DNA of 64,000 nt, taken from positions 12,112,178 through 12,176,177 of the forward strand of contig CM063463.1 in NCBI GenBank assembly GCA_032191425.1, in the 5' to 3' direction. The position numbers and the translations under genes were made by a program. Positions 11,355-22,189 of the stretch are shown in pieces (position 1 is the first letter of the stretch; each line of letters begins with the position of its first letter). The notes beneath the pieces were generated by a model, which did not search any database, was not told the origin of the DNA, and worked only from the letters and a program-made list of their open reading frames with translations. Origin of the DNA: Lymantria dispar. Lineage: Eukaryota; Arthropoda; Insecta; Lepidoptera; Erebidae.

Positions 11355-11590
11355 ATTTCTGTGTGGTAACGGAGTAAGAATCCAATCCACCACTCCCTAT
11401 CTTGCCCGTGGATGTCGTAAAAGACGACTATGGGATATAATATGCACATACCATGTGTGCAAGAGAAGGAAAACTGGAAATGAAACCCTATACTAACATG
11501 ACTGTCGAGTATGGTATAGTAGGTTTAATTTTCGCCCATTGTGGAGGAGGCCCGAGCCCAACAGTGGGGCGTAAGTGGGCCGCGATGCGA
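11355..11590 (+). repeat. Family B repeat
   Basis: GTGTGGTAACGGAGTAAGAA through GAGCCCAACAGTGGGGCG; the tail is altered to GCGATGCGATGCG instead of GATGAT. Confidence 0.85.
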
Positions 11591-11653
11591 TGCGAAAGGC
11601 AGATAAATTTAGTTTCTTTCTTCATTCTTTTGAAATGATAAAATCTTAGCCAC

Positions 11654-11817
11654 TGAGATCACCACTGATGACAAGTAACCCTGCTCCTGTGGTCGGCCCA
11701 ACGACGAAGGCGACGTGCAGGTGTGTGGTTGAGGGTGTGCGTGCTTACGCCCCTCTGTCGCCCCGGATGGAGTGGTGCGAGGAGCGCGCCGACCGCAACC
11801 CACCCCCCAAAAAAAAA
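11654..11817 (+). mobile_element. R1-clade 3' fragment (e)
   Basis: Plus-strand copy of the last ~160 bp, ending GCAACCCACCCCCC and A10. The flanks GCCACTGAGATC (left) and GCCACAGATCTCC (right) look like an imperfect target duplication. Confidence 0.88.
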
Positions 11818-11818
11818 A

Positions 11819-12379
11819 GCCACAGATCTCCAAATTCAAACTTAAAATGTGTAATGTATTTGTTCCAAAACTTGTTAAATACTTTTATCAACTTGACCCG
11901 TATGTATCTATATCAATGTTTGATTTTCAATTTGCACACGTATACTTTCATGATCACGGAATAAAAATACCATTAATCACCTCCTCTCTTGCACGTAGGC
12001 ATCATAAAAGACAACTAAGGTTTTCACGGGAATCTGGAAGTGTCATGTGGTGTTCTTGTATTATATTCAATATCTTAGTGTTTTAACTTCTCATATTAAA
12101 TAATTTTGATGGCATTTTATATAATATATAGCGGCAGAAATGCTGAGGTGTAGTGAATATGATATAAAACTGCTATACATACCTTTTTGTTTCCACCAAA
12201 ATTCTCAGAAGATATCCTTACTAGTGGTCATTACACTGTTGAAGGCGACACTTTGATGTACTGACGAATCATTACTGACATGAAGAAACTGATAATTTGA
12301 AAAGAAAATTATAACTCAACTCTGGCAAAAATGGCTCGTATTAGTAGCTGAATGCCAAGACAAAAAGGAAGAAGGAAGA
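11819..12379. other. AT-rich spacer
   Basis: Contains a scrap of family B (TCTTGCACGTAGGCATCATAAAAGACA, split here: TCTTGCACGTAGG at about 11988). Nothing else recognised. Confidence 0.45.
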
Positions 12380-12548
12380 AAGACAACCAAGGAATATAAT
12401 ATGCTTATAAAGACGGCAAGAGAAGGAAAACTCGAAACTAAAACTCTATACCAACACGTTTAACCACCGTGGTAGTAGATAAATTTCAGTCCTATTATTG
12501 AAGTGGTTTGAGCCCAGCAGTGGGACATTTATGGGCTGGGATGATGAT
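12380..12548 (+). repeat. Family B repeat, 5' truncated
   Basis: Starts at AAAGACAACCAAGGAATATA and runs to TGGGCTGGGATGATGATAA. Both arms CTATACCAACAC and CCACCGTGGTAGTAG remain. Confidence 0.8.
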
Positions 12549-12949
12549 AAAATTTTCTTTAAATTAACCCAATAATGAACGAAGAGAATACATATTAGAT
12601 TCTCGTTGTATTTTAATATTGGTAAATAAAATTTGGGGAGTCGTTCAATTGTTTGTGTTTACCCTCCAATAGCAATTGTATTTTTAACTGTTGTATCATG
12701 TTTCGAATCTCTTTTATATAGATTCCTATTTCCTTTTTTTGCTGTAAACAATGGCTTCATCAAAACAATGTTTGCTAGCGGCTTGAAAAAATAAGTACCA
12801 TTTCAATTTGTCGATATCTTTTAGACGATTCTAGTACAATAATACCTCTACAAAAAATAAATAAATTACTAAAATAAGTAACTTACACATTATAAATAAA
12901 GTTAGGTGATATGGTCGCTCAGTGACAAAGCCTATAATGAATAAAAAAA
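12549..12949. other. AT-rich spacer
   Basis: Nothing recognised. Confidence 0.5.
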
Positions 12950-13195
12950 AAGTTATTTTACCGATTTTATCGCGTTGGAATTTGATATTTAATCATTGAT
13001 TGTCCGACATTTCGAACAGTTTTCAGCGTTCGTGGTTACGGGAGGACTCTTTTCGGCGTTTATGGTCACGGAATGACTTTTTTCGGCCTTCATAGTCACG
13101 GGAGGACAGTGACACTTATGACCATGAACGCTGTAAATTATTCGAATCGTCGAGAAATCAAAAATCAAATGTAAACACGATATAATCCCTAAAAC
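12950..13195. repeat. Family C foldback repeat, compact copy with both arms
   Basis: Left arm ACCGATTTTATCGCGTTGG to CGAACAGTTTTCAGCG, right arm GACCATGAACGCTGTAAATT to ATATAATCCCTAAAAC, in inverted orientation. The centre holds about three imperfect repeats of GGTCACGGGAGGACT-like sequence. The two arms could fold as a long hairpin. Confidence 0.75.
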
Positions 13196-13227
13196 AACAT
13201 ACATAGTTGTTCTTCATTTTATACCAA

Positions 13228-13475
13228 TGATGGAACATTAACGGAGTAAGAATACAATTCAACACTCCCTATCTTGCCCGTAGATGTCGTAAAAGACGAC
13301 TAAGGGATATAATAAGCATATAACATCTGTGCAAGAGAAGGCAAACTCGAAACAAAAACCTATTCCAAAACGCCTGACTCGTGTGAATTAGTAGGTCAAT
13401 TTCCCACACATTATGGAGGAGACCTGAGCTCAACAGTGGGACATATATAGGCTGAGATGAGAATAACTACAACAT
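13228..13475 (+). repeat. Family B repeat, near complete
   Basis: Starts at AACGGAGTAAGAATACAATT and ends TAGGCTGAGATGAGAATAA. One arm of the third hairpin is mutated (CCTATTCCAAAACGCC). Confidence 0.85.
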
Positions 13476-14299
13476 TTGGAAATAAGAGATGCGATAAAAA
13501 AAAAGTTAAATATATCATGTTAATAGGAAAAGTTATTTTTTATTAATATACTACAATAAATGATTTACTTGCGGCAATTATCATTACAATACTTAAGAAC
13601 TTAATAATACCCTTTCAGAATATAAATAAGAACAATGAGGATTCTTTAGCGGCCGTGAAAAAGTAATTTGCCGGTTGACCACCTTGGCGTTATTATTATT
13701 ATATATTTTTTACAACAAAAGCCACTTAACTAATTATAATCATTATTAGTGATCGTTTCGGTACAATATTTATGCTAAAAGTCTTAGACTATTTGATAAT
13801 TAGGTGCCTGGACTTTTTGAAATCACCAATTTACCGTGTAAATGAGCTTGAGAACGATCTGTCAAATAACCTAAGATGTTATATAATCTTTCAAATGATA
13901 GCATTATTTAAAGAAATATGTGTCTAAATATCTATAATATTATCGCACTATGATGATGTGATTTAATGTGTTTTGTTATGATTTAATTTAATGATTTAAT
14001 ATGTCACTAACACTAGTTTTTAAGTTATTTAATGGTACTAACAAAATATGGAATTTAAAAATTCTGAAATAAATTATTATTATTATTACTATTTATATAT
14101 TTTATATGTAATGGTATAATTTAACTAATTAAAATTTATTTTACAGGTAACTTGACTCTGAAGTTCATTGTTTACACTTACCCTAACCCGAGTCCTCGGG
14201 ATGTTTTTAATCTAATTAAAGGAATTTATACCTTTTCTTTATAAAATGGGAACCTTTTTTTACGAATAATTAAACTTATTACTAAAAACATGTATTTAA
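13476..14299. other. AT-rich region, nothing recognised
   Basis: Includes short ATT microsatellite-like runs (13690-13705, 14075-14095). No repeat family or coding exon could be placed. Confidence 0.5.
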
Positions 14300-14425
14300 T
14301 CATCTCAGCCTACAGAAGCCCTACCATTGTGCGCAGGCTTCCTCCACAGTGACCCACTCTATCGCGCTGGTTAGAGTTTTATGTTAATATTGGTGTAGAG
14401 TTTTATATTAAGTTTTCCTACTCTA
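14300..14425 (-). repeat. Family B fragment, degraded
   Basis: CATCTCAGCCTACAGAAGCCC then GGCTTCCTCCACAGTG and GCGCTGGTTAGAGTTTTAT; it stops before the central hairpins. Confidence 0.55.
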
Positions 14426-14584
14426 GCATAATATCTATTATTATGTGCATGATATGTTAATTTATTCAATTATAGCTATTAGACATTTATACATGCGCAA
14501 GTAAAAGGTTAATAATTAAATGCAAATTTGTAATTTTCATAAGAAATAAATTCGTGGCAATTTGTGATAGCGTAAATATTTCCG

Positions 14585-14820
14585 TGCGATCGCGGAATAA
14601 GAATGTAATTCACCGCTACCATTCTTACCCTTGAGTGTCGTAAGTTACGGCTAATGAATTATAATGTGCAGGTAACATCTATGGTAGAGAATGAAAACTC
14701 GAAATATAATTCTATACTAAACCGTCTGACCAGCGTGATATAATCGGCGCACTGCCTCCCGTAACGCAGGAGGCTCAATCTTAGCCCTAGCGGGAAGTAT
14801 ATGAGTCGAGATGAGATGAA
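14585..14820 (+). repeat. Family B repeat, left member of an inverted pair
   Basis: GATCGCGGAATAAGAATGTA to GTCGAGATGAGATGAAAT. Its tail faces the tail of the next copy, about 20 bp away. Confidence 0.8.
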
Positions 14821-14839
14821 ATTACCTAATAGAAATAAT

Positions 14840-15095
14840 TCATCATCATCACAGCCCACATACGTCCCACTGATGGGCTCGGGCCTCCTCCACTATAGGA
14901 GGGGAATTGACCTTACTATACCATGCTGGTCAGACAGGTTGATATAGGATTCTGGTTCGATTTTTCCTTCTCTTGCATAAATGTTATATGCATATTGTAT
15001 CCTTTAGTCGTCTTTTACGACATCCACGGGCATAGGGAGGAGCATAGGATAGGGAGTGGTGAATTGTATTCTTACTCCGTCACCACACGGAAAGT
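14840..15095 (-). repeat. Family B repeat, right member of an inverted pair
   Basis: Full-length reverse copy, CATCATCATCACAGCCCAC to TCCGTCACCACACGGAAAG, with an extra 15-bp GGGAGGAGCATAGGA insertion near its 5' end. Confidence 0.9.
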
Positions 15096-15814
15096 AGAGA
15101 TAGAAATACATAATTACAGATGCAAAATTATCCATTTATTTTTCACGATGTAAGATACAGATGTTATAAAACCAGGTTATATTCTCAGAAATACTTAAAA
15201 GACGTATGTTATAGGTATAATGCATTGTTTATCTGTGAACAGAATTGAGTTCGCTCTGTTTTGAAGTGACAGTAAGAGAGCTGCTGCAAAATTTTAAACA
15301 TTGTACTGTTTAAAATAACCGTATTAGATTGCTAATTATGGTAGTATCGTTTTTGAAAGGAATGGGCGGTGACACCTTAGAATAATAACTCATAGAAGGT
15401 AACTCCGTGCACAAAAAATGAAGCATTTAAATTGGAGCCAGTTGGAGCCGGACCGTTCCGCAGTGTACAAGGTCACTGCGTACGCAAGGCAACTCGCCTG
15501 TATATTGGTGTGTGCCTGTACGTGTGTAATTGCCTGCACGCATCTAGTATATTTGGCTTCACGCTTTTGATCGCTTAAGTACCGACACTTTCCCTCTACA
15601 CGTTATTATTCTAAGGGTGACACTTCATATCCAATGGGGTATTTAAATAGCGATATAATCCATCATTCGTATATATGTCTCGTTTCGTATTCATATATGA
15701 CTTCTAGTATTAACTTCAGTAGTATTAAAAAAATGGGACGAATAGATACAATGGAACATATTGCAACTGTGGTAAGGAGACGCCGCAGGCAAAGTACTAG
15801 TCTCCTGACCGCTC
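15096..15814. other. Low-repeat region with a mixed-composition patch
   Basis: 15240-15620 is less AT-rich than its surroundings (GGAGCCGGACCGTTCCGC, GTGTGTGCCTGTACGTG). A promoter or untranslated first exon is conceivable, but no TATA box, donor site or reading frame decides it. Confidence 0.3.
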
Positions 15815-16040
15815 CTATCCGTCCCACTGCTGGGCTCGTGCCTTCTCCACAATAAGAGGGAAATTGACCTACTTTATGCTAGTCCACGCTGGTTAGGGTT
15901 GGCATAGGGTTTTACTTCGAGTCTTTCACCTCTTGCATAAATGTTATCTGCACGTTGTAAAATTTGGTCGTCTTTTATGACATCCACGGATAAGATAGGG
16001 AGTGATGAATTGTGTTATTATTCAGTCGCCATATGGATTT
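15815..16040 (-). repeat. Family B repeat
   Basis: TATCCGTCCCACTGCTGGGC to TATTCAGTCGCCATATGG; full order of blocks without the GAT tail. Confidence 0.85.
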
Positions 16041-16289
16041 TTAAATATTACAAGATCATAATAAGTGTAATATAAAATTTTAAATTTAAATGTATTATTA
16101 AACAAAATACGCTCGAGTCGGCCATGAACCGTTGCAAGAAGCTAAAGACCTTATAAATAATATCTCGTGTATTGCGTTATTAACTATTAATGTATTCATT
16201 TCAAAGTATTCCTATGAATAATTACCTTTATTACTGAGTATTTGTACTGGTATAATCCTGTTTAATACAATACATACTTTATACCTAAA

Positions 16290-16504
16290 ACTAGCAACCC
16301 GTCCTCGCTTCGGTTCCAGTCGGTTTACCCGCGTAGTTCTCGTTCCTGTGAGAATACCGGGATAAAATATAGCCTATGTTACTCCCTGATATTATAGCTT
16401 TCCATTGGTGAAAGAATTTTTGAAATCGGTTCCGTGTTTTAAGCGTGAAAGCGTAACAAACAAACATACAAACTTACTTTCGCATTTATGATATTAGTAA
16501 GGAT
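16290..16504 (+). repeat. Family A repeat
   Basis: Complete, ACTAGCAACCCGTCCTCGCT to ATGATATTAGTAAGGAT, with an extra CAAACATA unit in the CAAA run. Confidence 0.88.
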
Positions 16505-16744
16505 GTCAGTTACGTCATAATATTCTCTATCTTGCAAGCCTAGATGTATGCATACAGAGAACTGTATAAATTATATTAATCATTATGAGTAAGACAAACG
16601 GAAACCTTGAGAATACTATTTTGGTATTACTAACAGCAAAAGATAATGTTCTTTAGTATGACACGGGCCTGAAGGGAAAGATTGTGTAAGTCCCCCTAAA
16701 CCAACGTATACTCAACCCCTTTTGAGCTGGCAACGGCTATATTT

Positions 16745-17003
16745 ATCACCAGTTCAAATACGTCCCACTGCTGAGCTCGAGCCTTCTCCACTAGGAGGGC
16801 AATTGACCTTACTATACCACGCTGATCAGACATGTTGGTACAAGGCTTTGTTTCGAGTTTTCCTTCTCTTGCATAGGTGTTATATGCGTATTGTATCACT
16901 TAGTGGTCTGTGTTATCTGCACGTTATAAAAGTTAGTCGTCTTTTACGACATTCACGGATAAGGAATGGTGAATTGTATTCTTACTCCGTCGTCACACGG
17001 AAA
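16745..17003 (-). repeat. Family B repeat with 30-bp partial duplication
   Basis: AGTTCAAATACGTCCCACTG to CCGTCGTCACACGG. The segment around GTTATATGCGTATTGTATCACTTAG is followed by a second similar block (GTTATCTGCACGTTATAAAAG). Confidence 0.82.
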
Positions 17004-17334
17004 AAAGAACGTCTTACATAAAATAATCTAATTTTAACTAGGAACAAAAAAGTCTATTGGCTCAGCTCGTGCTACTTCTCGTTAAGAGTTTCGGCGTCCA
17101 TTGCTGGGCATAGGAGATTTTCATGACGTTTATGGGAAAGTCCTAAAGTGCGGATTTGTGCCACCTCTGTCATTTGGGTGCCGTAATCGCTAGGTATGGC
17201 AAGCATGATGAACATCGCAGTAGTTATTTCCCAAGACATAGCTGTTGCCGACTCTCCTAGTGAGACCCTTAACCGATGTTTACGACTCCCACGGGCAAGC
17301 AATTGGTGACTACAATTTTTTATCCTGTCGTCTT

Positions 17335-17560
17335 TCCGTGTGGTGACGGAGTAAGAATAAAATTCACCATTCACTCTCTTGCATGTGGGTAACGTAAAAG
17401 ACGGTTAAGGAATTAAATATGCATATAACTTCTATGCAAGAGAAGGAAAACTTGAAATTAAACGCTATACCAACAGGTCTGACCGGCGAGATATAGTAGG
17501 TAAATTTCCCTCCTACTGTGGAGGAGTTTCGCGTACAGAAGTAAGCTGAAACGAACTAAC
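17335..17560 (+). repeat. Family B repeat
   Basis: CCGTGTGGTGACGGAGTAAG to AGAAGTAAGCTGAAACGAAC. The tail is not GATGAT. Confidence 0.82.
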
Positions 17561-17589
17561 GAAATGGCTTACAAAGAATAAGCTGACTC

Positions 17590-17692
17590 AACAGATCCGA
17601 ACAGCCACAAAAAAAATCATCAAAATTGGTCTAGTCATACAGAAGGAGTTCAATTACAAACACATGAACAAAAGATTTATATATATAAAGAT
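17590..17692 (+). repeat. ACTAGC-type repeat A', 3' end only
   Basis: ATCATCAAAATTGGTCTAGT to GATTTATATATATAAAGAT, matching the 3' half of 5423-5627. A family A copy follows immediately. Confidence 0.5.
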
Positions 17693-17693
17693 A

Positions 17694-17891
17694 ACTAGCA
17701 ATCCGCCCTCGCTTCGGTTTCAGTCGCCTTACTCGCGTAGTTCCCGTTCCCGTGAGAATACCGGGATAAAATATAGTCTATGTTACTCCCTGATATTATA
17801 GCTTTTAAGAATTTTTGAAATCAGTTCTGTGGTTTAATCGTGAAAGCGTAACAAACAAACTTACTTTCGCATTTATAATATTAGTAAAGAT
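17694..17891 (+). repeat. Family A repeat
   Basis: ACTAGCAATCCGCCCTCGCT to TATAATATTAGTAAAGAT; 8 bp are missing in the TTGGTGAAAG block. Confidence 0.88.
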
Positions 17892-18240
17892 ATCTTTTAG
17901 TATTATTCAATTAGAGTTGTTACTTCGATTTCATAAGAATATATAGCGATGAAATAAATCTAAATAACGATCCTTTCGCATTAATTTAATGATGTCGCAA
18001 CGAAAATTGTGTTTTACCGGTATTACGTTGTTAATATCGAGTTATATTTATATACCGTTAACATTTTATACAATTATCAGTTCTGCTTTCTTTTTTTATT
18101 TATTTTGTTTATGATGTTTTGGAGGCCGGTGAACTCGATTTGTAATAAGAGTAAAGTTATTACCGAAATGTAATTTGTTTTCTACGTTCTTTTGAGGAAA
18201 ATGTTTATTTATTTCCTAAATAACGGTTAATATAATATAC

Positions 18241-18901
18241 TTTTTTTTTTTTTTGTGGGTGGGCCGCGTTCGGCGCGCCTCCGCACCACTCCGTCCGGGG
18301 CGACAGAGGGGCTTAAGCACGCAACTCCCGCGACCCACCCGAAAACCACGTCGCCTTCGTCGTTGGGCCGACCACTGGAGCAGCGTTAACTTGTCGTCAG
18401 TGGTCGGCCCGACGGAATACCCCCTATTGGGGTACCTTCCCATCGACCGACGTCCCCCCCTCGGGGAGGACGTCGGTCTTTCCACACGCGGTCGGCCTCT
18501 CGGCGGGTGACGGACTAATCCCCGGTCACGTCACCCGCGGCCTCGGCTAGGGCGGCATGAGGCGCAGATAGTTGCGCCTGCGCCGCCCCAGTCGCCGGCG
18601 GCGGATCTCCTCATCGAGGCTGCGCTCCTCACGCAGGCGATCCGCCGCCTCCTTCCGCGAGATCACTATCTCGCAGAAGGCTGCGACCGCGTCCCAATTC
18701 CCGACGCTGTCGACCATCGCCCTAGCGATAGCCGGCAGCGTCAGGTCCGTACCGATGATTGCGACGAGTTCACAGCGCTGCACTGCCCAAGCCCCGCAGG
18801 CCTCGAGCGTATGGCGCGCCGTGTCCTCGTCGCAATCGCAGTGGTGGCAGGACGGTATACTCTCCCTCCTAACGACCTTGTGCAGGTATTTGGCGAAGCA
18901 C
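18241..18901 (-). mobile_element. R1-clade 5'-truncated copy (f) with perfect target duplication
   Basis: Poly-T14 at 18241-18254, then the whole 3' UTR and the last ~100 codons of ORF2. The minus-strand reading ends NYLRLMPP as in the full element. Flanks TAATATAATATAC at 18228-18240 and 18902-18914 are identical. It belongs to the same subfamily as the full element. This is the youngest-looking truncated copy and defines the 3' end independently. Confidence 0.95.
18547..18900 (-). pseudogene. ORF2 C-terminal fragment of truncated R1-clade copy
   Basis: The ORF2 stop lies at about 18556 on this strand. The frame reads into residues equivalent to the post-RT zinc region and tail (DLTLPAIARAMVDSV, EEIRRRRLGRRRRNYLRL). 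It has a few substitutions relative to 38350-38595. It has no start and no catalytic domain and cannot encode a working protein. Confidence 0.9.
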
Positions 18902-19049
18902 TAATATAATATACTTGGAATTGTATTTTGATTGATAATTTTATTTCAGAATAGGCGTAGTGATTTTAAGTAGTTGTCTCGTCACCTACCAAATTTACAA
19001 GGACCAAATATTGTGTTTATAGCTTTTATTGCTTATAATTAGCACGGAG

Positions 19050-19285
19050 AATTAGCGCGTTAAAGTGGCAATGGGAACGTCACATTGCTTGACTAAACGC
19101 CAAGCGCTTGTAAAGAAAGGTTCTGGAGTGGCAAACACGTATGGCGCAGTGTAGAACGAGCCAGGTTCAGCGGTGACCTGGTGAAAGTTGCTGGGGGTCG
19201 TAGGATGCAGGCAGTACAGGAGCGCACTTTGGAAGGCCTACGTCTAGCAGTGGATGGCGGAAAGCTGAATGATGATGACAAAGTA
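19050..19285 (+). pseudogene. LINE reverse-transcriptase C-terminal fragment (family L)
   Basis: One frame reads GDLVKVAGGRRMQAVQERTL, matching the C-terminal region widely seen in lepidopteran endonuclease-reverse-transcriptase ORFs (DDLVKVAGxRWM). The fragment then ends GAAAGCTGAATGATGATGAC, an ATG-type tail. It is 5' truncated with no catalytic domain. The clade (RTE-like or CR1/L2-like) cannot be settled here. Confidence 0.7.
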
Positions 19286-19739
19286 TTGTATGCTAGTCGC
19301 AACAAAAACTGTTTTTGTGTAGTATTTATCTGACGACGGAATTCCTCTGTTCCCACAAAATACAGCTCTTAGCATGAATCCATGCTCAGTTTGAAGGTAA
19401 AATAGTTACAAACATAACGATTATTAGAATAGATCCTCTAATGATATTCTCGATAATTTGTCGAAGGAAACATTTTAGCAACATATTAGTTTAGTTACCG
19501 CCCACTATCATATTCTAGCACAATACTGGTGGAAAACCAAACTTTAGGCTAGCCTTACTCTCTGGTATTAGAACAGCTTACGAGTATTAAATCATTCATC
19601 ATTCATGTAGTAAATCGTACGGGTACATAATCACACGGGTACTAAATCATACGGATACTAATCTACTCGACATTAATACCCGTTCAGTTACACATCAATT
19701 TGAGTATTTTACTGACTGCTCGAATGAAATTCTAGTACA
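19286..19739. other. AT-rich spacer
   Basis: Nothing recognised apart from a short imperfect repetition of ACGGGTACTAAATCATACGG at 19615-19670. Confidence 0.45.
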
Positions 19740-19850
19740 AATTAATTTTTGTTTTTGTTCTATGTTTCAAACTCTTTTCAGCATTCGTAGTACCAGGAGG
19801 ATCTATCCTTCAGTAACATGATTAAATCCGTGAGTTTTATTGAAAAAAAA
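19740..19850. repeat. Family C fragment, degraded
   Basis: CATGTTTCAAACTCTTTTCAGC-like left-arm core next to ATTAAATCCGTGAGTTTTATT from the right-arm end; the middle is collapsed. Confidence 0.5.
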
Positions 19851-19921
19851 AAATGCTGAAGTAATTAGTAAATAATTACAATATAATTACAATTGGTAAT
19901 TCATGCGTCTCTAGTAATATG

Positions 19922-19970
19922 ATTAGTATATTGTAAATAAAATTACGGATTTTATTTACAATATACTAAT
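19922..19970. repeat. Perfect 22-bp palindrome with 5-base loop
   Basis: Left arm 19922-19943 (ATTAGTATATTGTAAATAAA...) is the exact inverse of 19949-19970; the loop is TACGG. The arms contain TTGTAAATAAAAT and ATTTTATTTACAA, the outermost sequence of family C, so it is probably a collapsed foldback derivative. Confidence 0.85.
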
Positions 19971-20124
19971 ATATCAAGCTAAAGAGTTTGTTTGTTTGAA
20001 CGCGCTAATCTCAAGATCTACTGATCCGATTTTAAAAATTCTCTCAGTGTTAGATAGCCCATTTATTGAGGAATATCTATAAGCTATACATATATCATTA
20101 CGCTAAGACTAAGGCTAAAACTAC

Positions 20125-20190
20125 CTGACTAGACTGATACTAACTGACTAGACTGATACTAACTGACTAGACTGATACTAACTGACTAGG
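20125..20190. repeat. 19-bp minisatellite, about 3.4 units
   Basis: Three exact units of CTGACTAGACTGATACTAA followed by CTGACTAGG. Confidence 0.92.
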
Positions 20191-20403
20191 CTAAAATGTT
20201 TCAAAATTGGGGGTTCTTTTTCCTTTTGAGAGCTTCCGCTACGTGAGCTGCATAAACGGTTAAAGTTTTGCAAAAATTATGTGTGACACAATCGTATTAT
20301 TTAAAAATATTTTGACTTTTTACGTAAACAATTTTTCGGATTAAAGTTAGCGATAGCGCCAAAAAAAACTATTCAACGCGGACGAAGTCGTCAGCAGTAA
20401 CTA

Positions 20404-20561
20404 GTCTGTAATAACGATGACTTGTTGACCGTTCGTGACCATGAGCGCTGTGAGTTTGAAACGTCGGGCAATCAAAAATCAAATACAAATGCGATAAAAT
20501 CCGTAAAATAGTTTTATTTATAATGTGAAATACTCGCATAAATATCAGAAATTATTATGAT
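20404..20561. repeat. Family C foldback, right arm
   Basis: GTAATAACGATGACTTGTTG, then CGTGACCATGAGCGCTG, then ATAAAATCCGTAAAATAG and the outer end ATACTCGCATAAATATCAG. Confidence 0.75.
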
Positions 20562-21088
20562 TAGTATGTCTATTATGGCAGTTCATTGCGTATTAGCTAA
20601 ATTATTCTGAATATTAAATAGGACCCGCTTGGAGGCTCAAAGCATTTAGCTTATTACTTGTTAAGTAATTTTACTACTGTTCTTGTAACTACCAAACTTG
20701 TCTACATCAATAATAAAATCATTTATTCTTATTATTCATACTTTTAACTGTAGTCAAAAATACATAGTGTCAATGTGACATCATGGGTTTCAGGAATTCC
20801 GTGAACACCTGACTCATTTAGAGTCCTTTGGGCGAATGCCAGCTCGTTAGCTGTATGGCTTGTCATATGTCGTATTATACATTGAGTGTATCTGCTGTAC
20901 TATAAATATCGCAGATGCTATAGATACGAACGTTATGGAATTAACGAAACAAGAAAGTGTTATGAAATCAAGGTTGTTTTCATTTAGATTTTTTTTATTT
21001 TAAAGCCGCACAATTGGCGCAGTGGTTATAAATATTAACTAAGTAAATATGGCTATTGGTTTGAACAATATCTAAAACTTCCCTTCAG
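20562..21088. other. AT-rich region with SINE scrap
   Basis: A SINE A-box-like piece (ATTGGCGCAGTGGTTATAA) lies near 21011. Nothing else is assigned. Confidence 0.45.
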
Positions 21089-21274
21089 TGAAATCCCAAG
21101 AAAGCTTATATACAATATCGGACAATAGCCGGAAGGGCCATCGGTACATTGTACGTATGATACCATACAAGGCACCCCTAATTCAGTATGCGACGCTCAT
21201 CGTAGCTTTGTTGGCTATTACTGGCTTTTGGATGATAAATGTTCTAACTTTGATGTTTGATTACTGCAAAGCTG
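21089..21274 (+). CDS. Candidate internal exon, one membrane segment, unknown gene
   Basis: Acceptor CTTCCCTTCAG ends at 21088 and a GT donor (GCTG/GTTGAG) follows 21274, giving a 186-bp exon with phase 1 at both ends. The 62 codons contain no stop. They read as a charged segment (ISDNSRKGHRYIVR) followed by a hydrophobic stretch (YATLIVALLAITGFWMINV) and MFDYCKA. The codons are less AT-biased than the flanks and no repeat family covers the region. The protein is not recognised, and the donor is not a strong consensus. It may be part of a receptor or other membrane protein, or chance. Confidence 0.3.
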
Positions 21275-21315
21275 GTTGAGGTTTCTTTTAAGTTTATCGT
21301 GAATTATTTGATTTC

Positions 21316-21530
21316 ATCATCATTTCAGCTCATATACATCCTGGGCTCGAGCTTCCCCCACAATAGAAAGGAAATTGACCTTAATATACCATACTGGTCA
21401 GACATGTTGGTATAATGTTTTATTTGGAGTTTTCCTTCTCTTGCATAGATCTTATATGTGTATAATATCCCTTAGTCGTCTTTTACGACATCCATCCCTC
21501 CCTCATCCTCCCTCATCACACGGATGCTTA
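21316..21530 (-). repeat. Family B repeat
   Basis: CATCATCATTTCAGCTCATA to CCCTCATCACACGG. The 5' region is reduced to (CTCCCTCAT) repeats. Confidence 0.82.
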
Positions 21531-21589
21531 ATTGATTTAAAGAGAAAGAATGCCCAAATTTAGTTATCCCATTTATGACATTGACATTG

Positions 21590-21810
21590 GCGTCTGGTGA
21601 CGGAGTAAGAATATAATTCTTCACGTCTTACCCGTAGTTATCATAAAAGACGACTAAGGGATACAATATGCAAATAACATCTTTGCATGAAAAACTCGAA
21701 ACTAAACTATATGCCAACACGTCTGACCAGCGTGATATGGTGGGTCAATTGCTCTCTTATTTAAAAGAGGCTTGAGTCTAGCAGTGTGGCACGTACGAGT
21801 TGAGATGATT
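21590..21810 (+). repeat. Family B repeat
   Basis: GTCTGGTGACGGAGTAAGAA to GTACGAGTTGAGATGATTC. It faces away from the copy at 21316. Confidence 0.82.
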
Positions 21811-21934
21811 CATGATACTATTCTTCTCCACTACGGAGAAGAATTTACTTAACCACACTAAGTATTTGCCTTGAGTGCATTTCCAGTCTTTTTTTTCTTG
21901 CAATGATGTTCTTTTCTTACTCCTTAATCGTCCT

Positions 21935-22115
21935 TTATTCATCATCATCTCAGCCCACAGTTGACCTCGAGCTTCTTCCATTATGGGGAGGAAATTGATC
22001 TAGTATACCACCCTGGTCAGAAGTGTTTGCATAGGCTTTTTTTTCGAGATTTACTTCCCTTGCATAGATGTTATATGCATATAATATCCCTCAGTGATGT
22101 TTTAGTGTAGAAACA
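21935..22115 (-). repeat. Family B repeat, partial
   Basis: CATCATCATCTCAGCCCACA to CATATAATATCCCTCAGTG; the 5' third is missing. It is the third of three alternating copies (-, +, -). Confidence 0.78.
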
Positions 22116-22189
22116 GTTATTATTTTGTATTTTCAAATTGTTTGATATTAAATTTAAAATTTGTAAATTTAAAAAAAAAAATACATTTA

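Noticed and set aside
20125..20190. CRISPR-like array
   Set aside because: The 19-bp units are directly adjacent without spacers, in a eukaryotic context; it is a minisatellite.
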